DNA of 14,430 nt from NCBI GenBank assembly GCA_030447945.1, contig JAUJNV010000054.1, positions 1 to 14,430 on the forward strand, read 5' to 3'. Under the pieces are notes generated by a model, which saw nothing but the letters and a program-made list of their open reading frames with translations, was not told the DNA's origin and ran no database searches. Below, in pieces: positions 1 to 7,678 of this stretch. The DNA is from Fimbriimonas sp. Lineage in GTDB: Bacteria > Armatimonadota > Fimbriimonadia > Fimbriimonadales > Fimbriimonadaceae. Numbering within the stretch: position 1 is the stretch's first letter; each line of letters starts with the position of its first letter. A program made the translations under genes and the position numbers.

Positions 1-112
1 CAGGCCTGAGGCGGACGGGAAAGACGAGCTATTCTGTCAATGACCATAAGCCCGCGCTCTGTTTAGGTTTCGCACCCCGCGCCGCCCACGCCGCGCGGGT
101 AAGAATGGCAAG

Positions 113-1141
113 TTGAAGCTCCTCGTCATCCGCAACCAAAAGCTCGGAGACAGCCTGATGGCGACTCCGGTGCTCGCCGCCGCCGCGCGTTCCGGCCGGG
201 CGAGCGCCGTCGGGTGTGTGGCCGAAGAGCCTTGGCGCGAGGTCTTCGACTTCAATCCGCACGTTCAGCGAGTCCACCTCTGTCCCCCTCAGGCGAGCCG
301 GCTCCGCATGCTTCAGGTCGCCCTAGAGTTGCGGAGCGAACGGTACGATGCCGTTGCGCTCCTGCGACGAGACCGGCGATCGGCGCTCATCGCGCGTCTC
401 GCGGGCATTTCCGAGCGAGTGGGAGCCATGGCTCCCAGCCATGAGTATGCCCATTGCCTCACGAAAAACGTGCATTTCGACGGCTTCCGAGACCTTCATG
501 AGGCGGAGATGTACTACGTGATCATGGAGGGCCTTTTAGGGGCGCCTCTCCCTCGCCTCGCGCCCGAATTCCGCCCCCCCGATCCCCTCCGGGAGCAGGC
601 GCGGGAGACGCTTCGCCGGACCGGCCTCGACATGCACCGCCGGACGCTCGTCGTGCACCTGGGTACCGGCGGCTCAAACCGCCCGTGGCACCCCGAGTCG
701 TACCGCCGCCTCATCGACTGGGGCGTGGACGAGGCGCAACTCCAGGTGGCCGTCACCGGCGAGGCGGCTATGGCGATCCAGAGCGTGCCGCGACGCGAGA
801 GTGTCTTCGACCTGTGCGGAAAGACCGACCTCGTCACCCTGTCCGAGTTGCTGCGTCTCTCGTCGCTGCTCGTCGCGGTGGACGGCGGAGTCGTCCACCT
901 CGCGGCCTCCGTCGGTTGCCCGTGCGTCACGCTCTACCCCGCGTTGAATAAGTTGCCCCGGCGATGTCACCCTTGGGGAATCGAGTACGAAGCCGTGCTT
1001 CCCACTCGGTATTGCGCCGACTGCACTCCCCGGAAGTGCGAGCGGACCTCGGACGAATGCGTGCGCAGCATCACTGCCGATAGCGTCTTGCGGGCGGCGG
1101 GGCGGGCGCTGGCGAAGGGGCCGAATTCCAGATCAGCTTGA
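113..1141 (+). CDS. Glycosyltransferase family 9 (heptosyltransferase-like)
   Basis: Predicted cytoplasmic glycosyltransferase of family GT9, which transfers heptose or a similar sugar from a nucleotide donor to the growing lipopolysaccharide core. Seen in the 342-residue product: the N-terminal GT9 signature with the GDSLMATPVL stretch at residues 12-21, the donor-site motif HLGTGGSNRPWHPESY near 182-197, a VDGGVVHLAASVGCP block at 256-270, and a C-terminal cysteine cluster (Cys301, 304, 309, 316) that recurs in this family. The start is a TTG at 113. A nearby ATG at 105 reads into a stop after two codons, and the next in-frame ATG would remove the N-terminal strand of the fold. No clear Shine-Dalgarno is visible. 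It is the first gene of a same-strand cluster, 67 nt before the Kdo transferase gene. The acceptor and the exact sugar cannot be read from sequence. Confidence 0.9.
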   Translation: MKLLVIRNQKLGDSLMATPVLAAAARSGRASAVGCVAEEPWREVFDFNPHVQRVHLCPPQASRLRMLQVALELRSERYDAVALLRRDRRSALIARLAGISERVGAMAPSHEYAHCLTKNVHFDGFRDLHEAEMYYVIMEGLLGAPLPRLAPEFRPPDPLREQARETLRRTGLDMHRRTLVVHLGTGGSNRPWHPESYRRLIDWGVDEAQLQVAVTGEAAMAIQSVPRRESVFDLCGKTDLVTLSELLRLSSLLVAVDGGVVHLAASVGCPCVTLYPALNKLPRRCHPWGIEYEAVLPTRYCADCTPRKCERTSDECVRSITADSVLRAAGRALAKGPNSRSA

Positions 1142-1208
1142 ACTTCTGGAGGTACTATTCCGCGGACCCCGCATCGCCCGGTTTAGTGTACGATGGGGAT
1201 GTAGTGCC

Positions 1209-2549
1209 ATGCTCGACATGCGACTGATCGCCATCAACCTGCTGATCGTCGCGCTGTCTCCATACCTCCTCTACCAGAAGTTCTCACGCTGGTTTCGACG
1301 GCGCAACAACCACGAATTTAAACCGCAGCGATGGACCGCCGAGCCCCCCACCGGGCCGCCTCCGCTGACGGATCACACTCCTCACGTCGTCTTCGTAGGC
1401 GCCACCTACGGCGAGATGCTCATCATGGAGCGCCTGAACGCCGACCTCACCCAGAGTCGGCCGGACATCCGCACCACCTGGGTCTTACGAGACGGACGGA
1501 CGATCGCCGAGATCATGAGCAAACGGCCGAACCAGGCTCTCGGCATCTGGCCCTTCGAGTTTTTCATCCCGGTTTTGAACTGGCTTCGACAACACCGTCC
1601 GGACGTTGTCGTGGTGACGGAAAAGATCTGGTACCCGAACCTCGTGATCGCTTCCGCGAACCATGGCGCGAAGGTGGTGCTGGTCAACGGACGCACGAAT
1701 ACCCGCACCTCGTGGCTTCGTCGTCTGGGGAGTTGGTTCTTTCGGTGGATCCTCGACAGCTTCCGGGTGCTCTGCTTCCAAGACGAGGTTCACGTGGAAC
1801 GGGTGAAGCACCTCTTGCCTAAGAGGTGCGACGTGCGCGTAACGGGCAACCTCAAGTACGACTTCAAGCGACCTCTCCTCGATCCGAAGCAAGAAGAGTC
1901 CCTGGCGGCTTGGCTCACCGATCCCAGCGGAACGCCCCTCCTCGCTGCGGGCAGCACCACGTCGCCCGAAGAGGAGGAATACGTTCTCGATGCCTTCGAG
2001 AGAGTTCGCGAGAAAGGCCCCTGCCGGCTGCTCATCGCACCCCGGCGACTGGATCGGGTTCCCGATTTGGCCCAGGCTATCGCCCGCCGAGGGCTGCGGG
2101 TATCGCGTCGCAGCGAGGGTCCGGCTACGGCGGACGTATACGTTCTCGACACCCTCGGTGAGCTGGCGTTCGCCTATAGCTTCGCGTTGGCCGCCTACGT
2201 GGGGGGCACTCTTAAGGGCGTGGGCCACAATGTGATCGAGCCCCTTGAGTGGGGGATCCCGGTCTCGTACGGGCCGCGCGAAGGGCACTTCCGCGAGATG
2301 CAGCGAGCGTCGGAGATGGCAGGCGTAGGGTTCAAAACCCACACGCCTCCGGAACTCGCGGAGCACTGGACACGCGTGGTTTCGGACGCTGAGTTCCGCG
2401 CGGAGGTGCATCGGGAGGCGGAGAAGATGCTGACGAACCAGCGCGGCGCGGTAGGGCGCACGGTCGAGGCACTGGTGGAGGTCGTCGACGAGGTCCTTGC
2501 CGAACGGCGGGTTACCGCCTCGGCAGACCGAGTAGTCTCGTCGGCGTAA
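1209..2549 (+). CDS. waaA: 3-deoxy-D-manno-octulosonic acid (Kdo) transferase
   Basis: GT30-family enzyme that adds Kdo from CMP-Kdo to the lipid A precursor at the inner membrane. The 446-residue length is typical (about 420-450). A hydrophobic N-terminal segment (about residues 5-22) with a basic RWFRRR stretch after it matches the usual membrane anchor. The catalytic-base motif reads GATYGEM with Glu69 where the family has SVGE. TEKIWYPNL (138-146), LVNGRTNTRTSW (158-169), VTGNLKYD (211-218), APRRLDR (277-283) and GGTLKGVGHNVIEP (332-345) follow in family order; the last is the nucleotide-binding region, in which the usual GGHN is VGHN. The start at 1209 follows a weak GGGGA; an ATG at 1218 is a possible alternative. 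The next gene begins 7 nt after the stop, so the two are probably co-transcribed and translationally linked. Confidence 0.93.
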   Translation: MLDMRLIAINLLIVALSPYLLYQKFSRWFRRRNNHEFKPQRWTAEPPTGPPPLTDHTPHVVFVGATYGEMLIMERLNADLTQSRPDIRTTWVLRDGRTIAEIMSKRPNQALGIWPFEFFIPVLNWLRQHRPDVVVVTEKIWYPNLVIASANHGAKVVLVNGRTNTRTSWLRRLGSWFFRWILDSFRVLCFQDEVHVERVKHLLPKRCDVRVTGNLKYDFKRPLLDPKQEESLAAWLTDPSGTPLLAAGSTTSPEEEEYVLDAFERVREKGPCRLLIAPRRLDRVPDLAQAIARRGLRVSRRSEGPATADVYVLDTLGELAFAYSFALAAYVGGTLKGVGHNVIEPLEWGIPVSYGPREGHFREMQRASEMAGVGFKTHTPPELAEHWTRVVSDAEFRAEVHREAEKMLTNQRGAVGRTVEALVEVVDEVLAERRVTASADRVVSSA

Positions 2550-2556
2550 AGCACTC

Positions 2557-3804
2557 GTGGGAGTCGCGACACCGGGCCAAGAGAGAGACGAGCCGTCGCG
2601 CCCACTCCGAATCCTCGCGGTCCGCTTCCCTTATCCCGAGGCGCTACGCCAAGCCGTCGCGAGGGTCGCGCCGGAAGCGCACCTCACCCAAATCGACCTC
2701 CACGGGTTTAACCGGCGTCGTCGCCGCGCGTTTCTGGCCAAGCCCGGCCTCCGACTGCCGCCCGCCGACCCTCCGGAGCTGGAGCGGCACCTGAGGGAGA
2801 TGTCCGACTACATGCTCCGCCGCTACGAGGGAAGGCTCGCGAAGCTCTCGCCCCGGCTGTACCGATTCCTCGTCCGGCGGAAGTTCTATCTCGCCCTCGG
2901 CGTGGTCTCGGACATGGTGCGAGAGGCGGATCTCGTCCTGAACTGGAACGGTCTGACCGTGCCGGGCGCCCTCGCCTCTTACGCGGCGAAGGTCATGGGC
3001 AAGCGCGTGATCTACCTCGAGCGCGGAACCTTTCCCAACACGGTCCAGATTGATCCCGAAGGGGTCAACGCCGGGTCCTCCGTCGCCCGGCTGGACCCGG
3101 CGACCCTCGACGAGATCGAGCTCACTCCTGAGCGGCGGGCGAGGATCGAATCGCTGGCCTTCGGCAACCGGCCGCCCGGAAGGATCAATCTCGGCGCGCC
3201 CGCTCCGCTCGCCTCTTTCGACGCGGTCGAGCTGCCCGAAAGGTTCGTGCTCTACGGATCCCAAGTCCACGACGACACTCAGATCCGCTTTTACTCGCCC
3301 CGCTTCCCCACCGTTGCCGACGCGATCCGGTTCGTGTACCGGGAGTTGGAGGCGTACAACGCCGGCGGCGGAGCGGCGCTCCGGCTCGTGGTCAAGGAGC
3401 ACCCTCAGGACGAGGGCAGGATCGACTACGGGAACCTCAAGGAGGAGCTGAAGGGGGCCATCTTCATCGCGCGGGCGGACAACGGCGCCCTCATCCCTCG
3501 GGCGCGCGCGTTCGTCACGATCAACTCCAGCATGGGCCTGCAGGCGATCCACTGCGGCGTGCCGGTGGTCACGCTGGGAGACGCGCTCTACAACCTCCCG
3601 GGCGTTGCGTGGCACCTGGGTGCAGGGGAGGGGCTTGCGGACGGGCTCGACGACGTACTCCAGGGCCGATTCGTCCATCGGGCGCGCCAGCTCCGGCTTT
3701 TCACCTATCTCCTGGAGAACGTCCTGATGGACCTCCAACTCTACGACCCGCCCGCCCACCAGATCGAGGCGCTCGCCGCGAGGCTGGTGCTCGGGCGAGG
3801 GTAG
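2557..3804 (+). CDS. Capsule polysaccharide biosynthesis-type glycosyltransferase (KpsC/KpsS-like)
   Basis: The 415-residue product resembles capsule-synthesis glycosyltransferases of the KpsC/KpsS group, in which characterised members add beta-linked Kdo to a lipid carrier. Visible motifs are DLVLNWNGLTVPGA (about 127-140), an ERGTFPNTVQIDPEGVN stretch (about 155-171), VKEHPQD around Lys280, and a GALIPRARAFVTINSSMG block ending in GLQAIHCGVPVVTLGDALYN (about 309-348). The last two are typical of this family and of CDP-glycerol-type transferases with the same fold. The start is a GTG at 2557, 7 nt after waaA; nothing better lies in frame before the first beta strand. Placement beside a Kdo transferase fits a Kdo-related substrate, but that is inference. 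It may instead act on another glycan of the envelope. Confidence 0.75.
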   Translation: MGVATPGQERDEPSRPLRILAVRFPYPEALRQAVARVAPEAHLTQIDLHGFNRRRRRAFLAKPGLRLPPADPPELERHLREMSDYMLRRYEGRLAKLSPRLYRFLVRRKFYLALGVVSDMVREADLVLNWNGLTVPGALASYAAKVMGKRVIYLERGTFPNTVQIDPEGVNAGSSVARLDPATLDEIELTPERRARIESLAFGNRPPGRINLGAPAPLASFDAVELPERFVLYGSQVHDDTQIRFYSPRFPTVADAIRFVYRELEAYNAGGGAALRLVVKEHPQDEGRIDYGNLKEELKGAIFIARADNGALIPRARAFVTINSSMGLQAIHCGVPVVTLGDALYNLPGVAWHLGAGEGLADGLDDVLQGRFVHRARQLRLFTYLLENVLMDLQLYDPPAHQIEALAARLVLGRG

Positions 3805-3828
3805 GCGAGGAGGGGATACACTAGCCCT

Positions 3829-5091
3829 ATGTTCTCCTCCCCCGGCTCCGCGCTTGCGCGGGTCGGGGCGAGGTTCGAAGGGACGAAGCTCCACCGGGTC
3901 GTCCGTTACCGCGACTTCCGCCTCCTTTGGATCGGCGCCTTCCTCACCTTCGCAGGGAGCTGGGTGCAGAACGTCGCGCAGGGGTATCTCGTTTACGAGA
4001 TGACCAACGACGAGGCCAAGCTCGCCTTGGTCACCTTCGTCTCCTCCGTTCCGGTGGCGGTTTTCGGGCTCGTCTCCGGCGCGCTCGCCGACATGCTGGA
4101 CAAGCGGCGCGTGCTCATCTTCGCGACGCTCCTCTTCGCCGCGAGCGCGCTCTTCCTCGGCATCGCAACGGCCATGGGCTTCGTCCAGTTCTGGCATATC
4201 CTTCTCATCGCGGCGATCAACGGCACCGTCGCCAGCGTGGAGATGCCGACGCGCCAGAGTGTGCTGTCGCGCGTCGTGCCCGCCGAGGATCTCGCGTCCG
4301 CGATCCCGCTGCAGGCGATGACGTTCAACCTGGCGCGCATCATCGGTTCCGCGGTCGGAGCGGTGCTTCTGTCGCAGATAAGCGTCGAGGCGTGCTACTT
4401 CGTGAACGCGGCGAGCTTCTCCGCCCTCATTTTCGCCACCGTCGGCATCCGCGCCGACCTCTCCGCCGAGAAGCGCAAGTCGCAGCCGATCGGCGACCTG
4501 CTGTTCGACGGCGTGCGCTACACGATGCGCGACCATCGACTGCGCACGCTGTTCGTCCTGGAGGCGATCACGGCCTCTTTCGGCTTGGGCTACATCGCCC
4601 TCATGCCCGCTCTCACGAAGGACATGCTGGGACTCGGCAGGTCCGGCCTCGGAACCGCCATGACCTTCGTCGGCATCGGCGCGCTCGTCGCGTTGCTGCT
4701 CAACATGAACCTCGCGGACCGCCCGTTCAAGAGCGCGCTCGTCCGGATCGCCATGATCCTGATGGGGCTGGGCCTCGTCCTGCTCTCGCTCACGCGATCT
4801 CCGGCGCTCGCCTACCCGTTGCTGGCGGTGGTGGGCGCCGCATCGATCATGCAGTTCAACACGACGAACACCCTCTTCCAGATCCTCGCCCCCGAGCGCC
4901 TCCGCGGGCGCGTACTGGCCATGCACATTTGGGCCATCGGCGGCCTCGGCCCGTTAGGCACCCTCGTCTTCGGCTTCATCGCTCGCGAAACCAGCCTGCC
5001 CACAGCCCTCCAAATCGGCGGCGGCGCGGTCCTCCTCGGTGCCCTCTGGGCCTGGTTCGTCCGGGGCCGCTTGGAGGGCGTGGAAGGGTAG
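3829..5091 (+). CDS. MFS transporter (MFS_3 / enterobactin-exporter-like)
   Basis: A 420-residue integral inner-membrane protein of the major facilitator superfamily, of the DHA3/EntS-like branch. The start of the first bundle reads YRDFRLLWIGAFLTFAGSW, then the motif-A-type loop GALADMLDKRRVL follows TM2. Long hydrophobic segments recur through the protein, consistent with about 11-12 helices, including the pair around FGLGYIALMPALTKDMLGLG. A strong AGGAGGGG at about 3809-3816 lies a dozen bases before the ATG and supports this start. The gap from the upstream glycosyltransferase is 24 nt, so it is likely in the same operon. Substrate is unknown. Its setting suggests export of a glycan precursor, lipid or small molecule, but MFS_3 proteins are also common drug or siderophore exporters. 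Confidence 0.88.
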   Translation: MFSSPGSALARVGARFEGTKLHRVVRYRDFRLLWIGAFLTFAGSWVQNVAQGYLVYEMTNDEAKLALVTFVSSVPVAVFGLVSGALADMLDKRRVLIFATLLFAASALFLGIATAMGFVQFWHILLIAAINGTVASVEMPTRQSVLSRVVPAEDLASAIPLQAMTFNLARIIGSAVGAVLLSQISVEACYFVNAASFSALIFATVGIRADLSAEKRKSQPIGDLLFDGVRYTMRDHRLRTLFVLEAITASFGLGYIALMPALTKDMLGLGRSGLGTAMTFVGIGALVALLLNMNLADRPFKSALVRIAMILMGLGLVLLSLTRSPALAYPLLAVVGAASIMQFNTTNTLFQILAPERLRGRVLAMHIWAIGGLGPLGTLVFGFIARETSLPTALQIGGGAVLLGALWAWFVRGRLEGVEG

Positions 5092-5171
5092 AGGGGAAAG
5101 GGGATGGGCTTGTACCTCAACCCTCAACGCCCGTCCCCTGTCCCCCGTCCCCTCAACCCTCTAACCTTCCA

Positions 5172-5732
5172 ATGCCCCACTCCCCCCATCCCCGGCGTCC
5201 TCTTTTCCTCGACCGTGACGGGGTCCTCAACCGGGAGCGGACGCCCTACATCACCCACGCCCACCAGATCGAGCTGCTGCCGGGAGTCGTCGACGCCTTG
5301 GAGGCGCTGCATCGGGCGGGGTTCGACTTCTATGTCGTCTCGAACCAGCAGGGCGTCGCCAAGGGATTTATCCCCGAGGAAGAGCTGCCGAAGATGAGCG
5401 AGGTCATCCAGTCCGCCCTGCGCCCGCGGGGGTTCGAGATTCGGAAGTTCTATTACGCTACCGCTCACGCCTCCGATAGTCATCCCTGGCGCAAGCCCGC
5501 GCCTGGGATGATCCTCGCGGCCCGCGACGAGTTCGGGCTCGACCTCGCAGGCGTCTTTCTGGTCGGCGATCGCTGGAGCGATATCGAAGCCGGCGCGGCG
5601 GCAGGCCTGCGCCCATTGCTGGTGCTGACCGGCCTCACCGCGCCGGGAGAGTGGGAAGGGTGGAAGGTCCCGCCGGAAGCGGTTTTGGAGGACCTCCCCA
5701 GCGTCGCACGCTACGTGCTCGCCGTGTCGTAG
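5172..5732 (+). CDS. HAD-IIIA family phosphatase (GmhB/histidinol-phosphatase-like)
   Basis: A 186-residue haloacid dehalogenase superfamily phosphatase of subclass IIIA, the group of D-glycero-D-manno-heptose 1,7-bisphosphate phosphatase (GmhB). The four HAD motifs are intact: FLDRDGVLN with Asp14 and Asp16, VVSNQQGVA with Ser57, RKPAPGM with Lys108, and VGDRWSDIEAG with Asp133 and Asp137. The zinc loop of typical GmhB (CxH then CxC before the RKP) is degenerate: here it reads YATAHASDSHPWRKP with no cysteine, so zinc binding is doubtful. The ATG at 5172 was chosen because the product then begins just before motif I. The open frame continues far upstream, but that part lies inside the MFS gene. 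No Shine-Dalgarno is visible. Heptose phosphatase activity fits the GT9 gene in this cluster but is inferred. Confidence 0.86.
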   Translation: MPHSPHPRRPLFLDRDGVLNRERTPYITHAHQIELLPGVVDALEALHRAGFDFYVVSNQQGVAKGFIPEEELPKMSEVIQSALRPRGFEIRKFYYATAHASDSHPWRKPAPGMILAARDEFGLDLAGVFLVGDRWSDIEAGAAAGLRPLLVLTGLTAPGEWEGWKVPPEAVLEDLPSVARYVLAVS

Positions 5733-5736
5733 CCCC

Positions 5737-5820
5737 CCCTTCGGGGGAGTTGAAGGTTTCAGGTTGGGAGGAGTCTCCCCTTCCCACCTGCAACCTGAAA
5801 CCTTCAACTCCCCCGAAGGG
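5737..5820. terminator. 84-nt palindrome between convergent genes, likely bidirectional terminator
   Basis: Positions 5737-5766 and 5791-5820 are perfect 30-bp inverted repeats separated by 24 nt. The arm core is GGGGGAGTTGAAGGTTTCAG. It starts 4 nt after the phosphatase stop and ends 9 nt before the stop of the opposing lipoprotein gene, the classic place for a shared terminator. There is no flanking T-run, so it is not a textbook intrinsic terminator. It could instead be a copy of a dispersed palindromic repeat. Confidence 0.7.
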
Positions 5821-5829
5821 AGAACGGCC

Positions 5830-7284
5830 CTAGCCGTGGCCGCCGTCATCGTCGCCGCCGTCGTCGTCGTCGTCGTGGTCGTGCTCGATCTTGACCTTAA
5901 CGGCGCGCAGGGTGTCCGTGGCCGGATCGAAGGAGCCTTCCGTTTCCACGCGTTGGCCGTTCGCCAGCGCCGCGAAGAAGGCCTCGGCGCTTACATCCCC
6001 ACTCCCGTTGCGGAACCGGCTGTTGGTGGTCGTTTGGATGCGGATCACGTCGTTGTGGCCGATGTTCAGGCCCTCCCACTCTCGCGCCGTCACGCTGAAG
6101 GTGCGCGCGGTAGCGTCGATCGCCGAAGCGGGGCCTTCGACCTCCGACTCCTCCTCGTCATCGTGCCGGTCGTCGTCCTCAGCTTCACCTTGCGCGCCGT
6201 GAGGGTGTTCGTGGCGTCGTCGTAGGTTCCCTCGGCTTCAACCTCGGTGGCCGTGGCGAGCCGGGCGAAGAACTCCGCCCGCGTCAGCGTCGCGCCACGA
6301 TGGGAGAAGAACCGGGTCGCGTCCGTCGTGCGGACGGTGATCGTCTGCGTGTCGGGCACGAACCGCCGGGCCTCGCGCACGTTTAGGTCGAACGTGCCCG
6401 CCGCCCTCGGAGACCGCGCTCGTCGGGCCCTTCGCCTCGGCCTCGTCGTTGTCGTCGACGCCGTTCTCGATCTTGACCGAGGTGGCCCGCAGGACGTCCC
6501 GCACGTTGTCGTACACGCCGCGCGCTTTGACCCGAGCGCCGTTCACCAGCACCGGCGTCTGAGCGCCGCTTTCGTTGAAGATCGTCGTATTCGCGTCGGT
6601 CTGCACCCGCACGGAGAAGATGCCGCGCTGGAGGGTGAACGAGATGTCGGGAGCGGTGCCCGAGACACCCGCGACGTGGCCGTGGTAGTTCTCGTGCTCG
6701 TGCCGCCCGATGTCGTCTAGGCCGTGGCCGTTGGCGAGCTTCAGGAACTGGCCGTTGGGCGCCGACACGATGCCGCCGCTCTCGGTCCAAGTCGAGAGGT
6801 CGAAGTCGACTACGATATCCTCGCCGGCGCCGAGCCGGCGCGGCGAAGGAAGTTCACCTCAAGGGTCTTCGTCTCCGCGTCGGAGCCTTGAAATACGGCG
6901 TTGGTGCCCTGGGCCGCTCCGGCGGGGATGATCGTCAGGTCCTTGTCCACGATCACGCGAACCCCACACGCCCGAAGGGATCGCGGCGTTCGCGAGGAAC
7001 AGGAACCGCTGGCCGGCAGGCGAGCCGAGTGCCTTGAGGTCGACCACGAGCCCCTGGGGGTCCTCAAAGACCGTTTTGTCGCCCGACGGGCCCGGAACTG
7101 GACGCTTCGGACGCTGACCCACACTGGTCGAATCCGGTGTTCAGATCGTCGGTAATGAAGAGCCCGACGCGGCCCGAGCCACCGCTCCCCAGGCCGTCGT
7201 TCCCCCCGCCTCCCCCGCCGCGCCAGAGCATCCGGTGATGACCAGGAGGGCGAAAAGCATCGCCATGATCGTTCTTATTCTCAT
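5830..7284 (-). pseudogene. Frameshifted lipoprotein with DUF4382-like domain and three DUF5666-like repeats
   Basis: Read with frame changes, this is a secreted lipoprotein of about 480 residues. It starts at ATG 7284, behind a purine-rich GAAGAGAGAC, with a lipoprotein signal peptide ending in LLVITGCSG, then a Gly/Ser-rich linker. A DUF4382-like domain follows: GRVGLFITDDLNTGFDQ, VWVSVRSVQF, VVDLKAL, IPSGVWG and VRVIVDKDLT. Three DUF5666-like beta units follow at about 6690-6455, 6440-6190 and 6150-5880, each ending in a version of VxVxGxYDxxxDTLxAxxVKI. Acidic linkers follow each unit (DDNDEAE, EDDDRHDDEEE, and a terminal HDHDDDDDGGDDDGGHG). Apparent frame changes occur near 7215, 7124, 7095, 6965, 6835, 6405 and 6175. 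Both domain families are of unknown function and usually exported. Sequencing error is likelier than decay because conserved motifs resume after every break. Confidence 0.75.
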
Positions 7285-7413
7285 CGTTAAGTCTCTCTTC
7301 CCGCACCGCAGGGCGCGTTAACCAAGGGAGTCACCAGGTTAATCCGGAAATACATTGCAGAAAGTTTCCGGCGACGGCGCGCTTGCGACACCAAGTAGAA
7401 GAGCAACCACCGC

Positions 7414-7540
7414 AACCCCCGCCTCATGGTGCCGCCGGTCTTTAGCCTGCGCAAGGCTTTTCGTTTTCCTGCAGCGTGTTTTCGCCCTGGCACGCTCTCG
7501 CGTCGGCACGAACATCCTGCGGCTACCGCAGGGCGGGGTT
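7414..7540 (-). promoter_or_regulatory. Candidate structured 5' leader (multi-helix RNA) of the lipoprotein gene
   Basis: On the minus strand an outer helix pairs 7533-7540 with 7414-7422 (AACCCCGC with GCGGGGGTT, one bulge). Inside it, GTGCCG (7509-7504) pairs with CGGCAC (7434-7429). Hairpins lie within or beside these: CCTGCGG/CCGCAGG at 7516-7532, ACGC-GAGA-GCGT with a GNRA loop at 7503-7492 (alternative to AGCGTG/CACGCT at 7496-7473), and AGCCT/AGGCT at 7458-7444. The element ends about 130 nt before the lipoprotein start. The GNRA loop exists only on this strand, which favours the minus orientation. No known riboswitch family was matched, and high GC makes chance pairing common. Confidence 0.3.
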
Positions 7541-7678
7541 TGGGGGAGCTTCTAGATGCGCGCACGGAGAGTCCCCGAGCACTGATCTCCTCCCAGGTGC
7601 CTCCATAGGGTGCGGCGCCTTCTGCGGGATCCAAGGCATCCTCCGAGGACACGATGTGCCGGGTCTCTAAGCCTCTTG

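Noticed and set aside
1485..2411. 308-codon minus-strand open frame inside waaA
   Set aside because: Antisense shadow of a well-supported Kdo transferase gene, with no recognisable domain.
2644..4926. Very long minus-strand open frame (760 codons)
   Set aside because: It lies antisense to the capsule-type transferase and MFS genes, both with clear family motifs. The translation is low-complexity, charged and lacks any fold signature. High GC makes such antisense frames common.
3927..5171. N-terminal extension of the phosphatase reading frame through the MFS gene
   Set aside because: The extension overlaps the MFS gene in another frame and is arginine/histidine-rich without motifs. The phosphatase begins naturally at ATG 5172, just before its first motif.
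5764..6720. Plus-strand open frames opposite the lipoprotein
   Set aside because: Valine/arginine-rich translations mirror the Asp/His codons of the real minus-strand gene, which carries a signal peptide and repeated domains.
7405..7496. Cyclic-di-GMP-I (GEMM) riboswitch on the minus strand
   Set aside because: Several short consensus strings match in order, but the P2 stem with its GAAA loop cannot form, the conserved GACGCAAAGCC reads AACGAAAAGCC, and a competing AGCCT/AGGCT hairpin occupies the site.
7287..7652. 121-codon minus-strand open frame in the gene-free region
   Set aside because: It covers the lipoprotein ribosome-binding region and the candidate structured leader; composition is arginine-rich and no family is recognisable.
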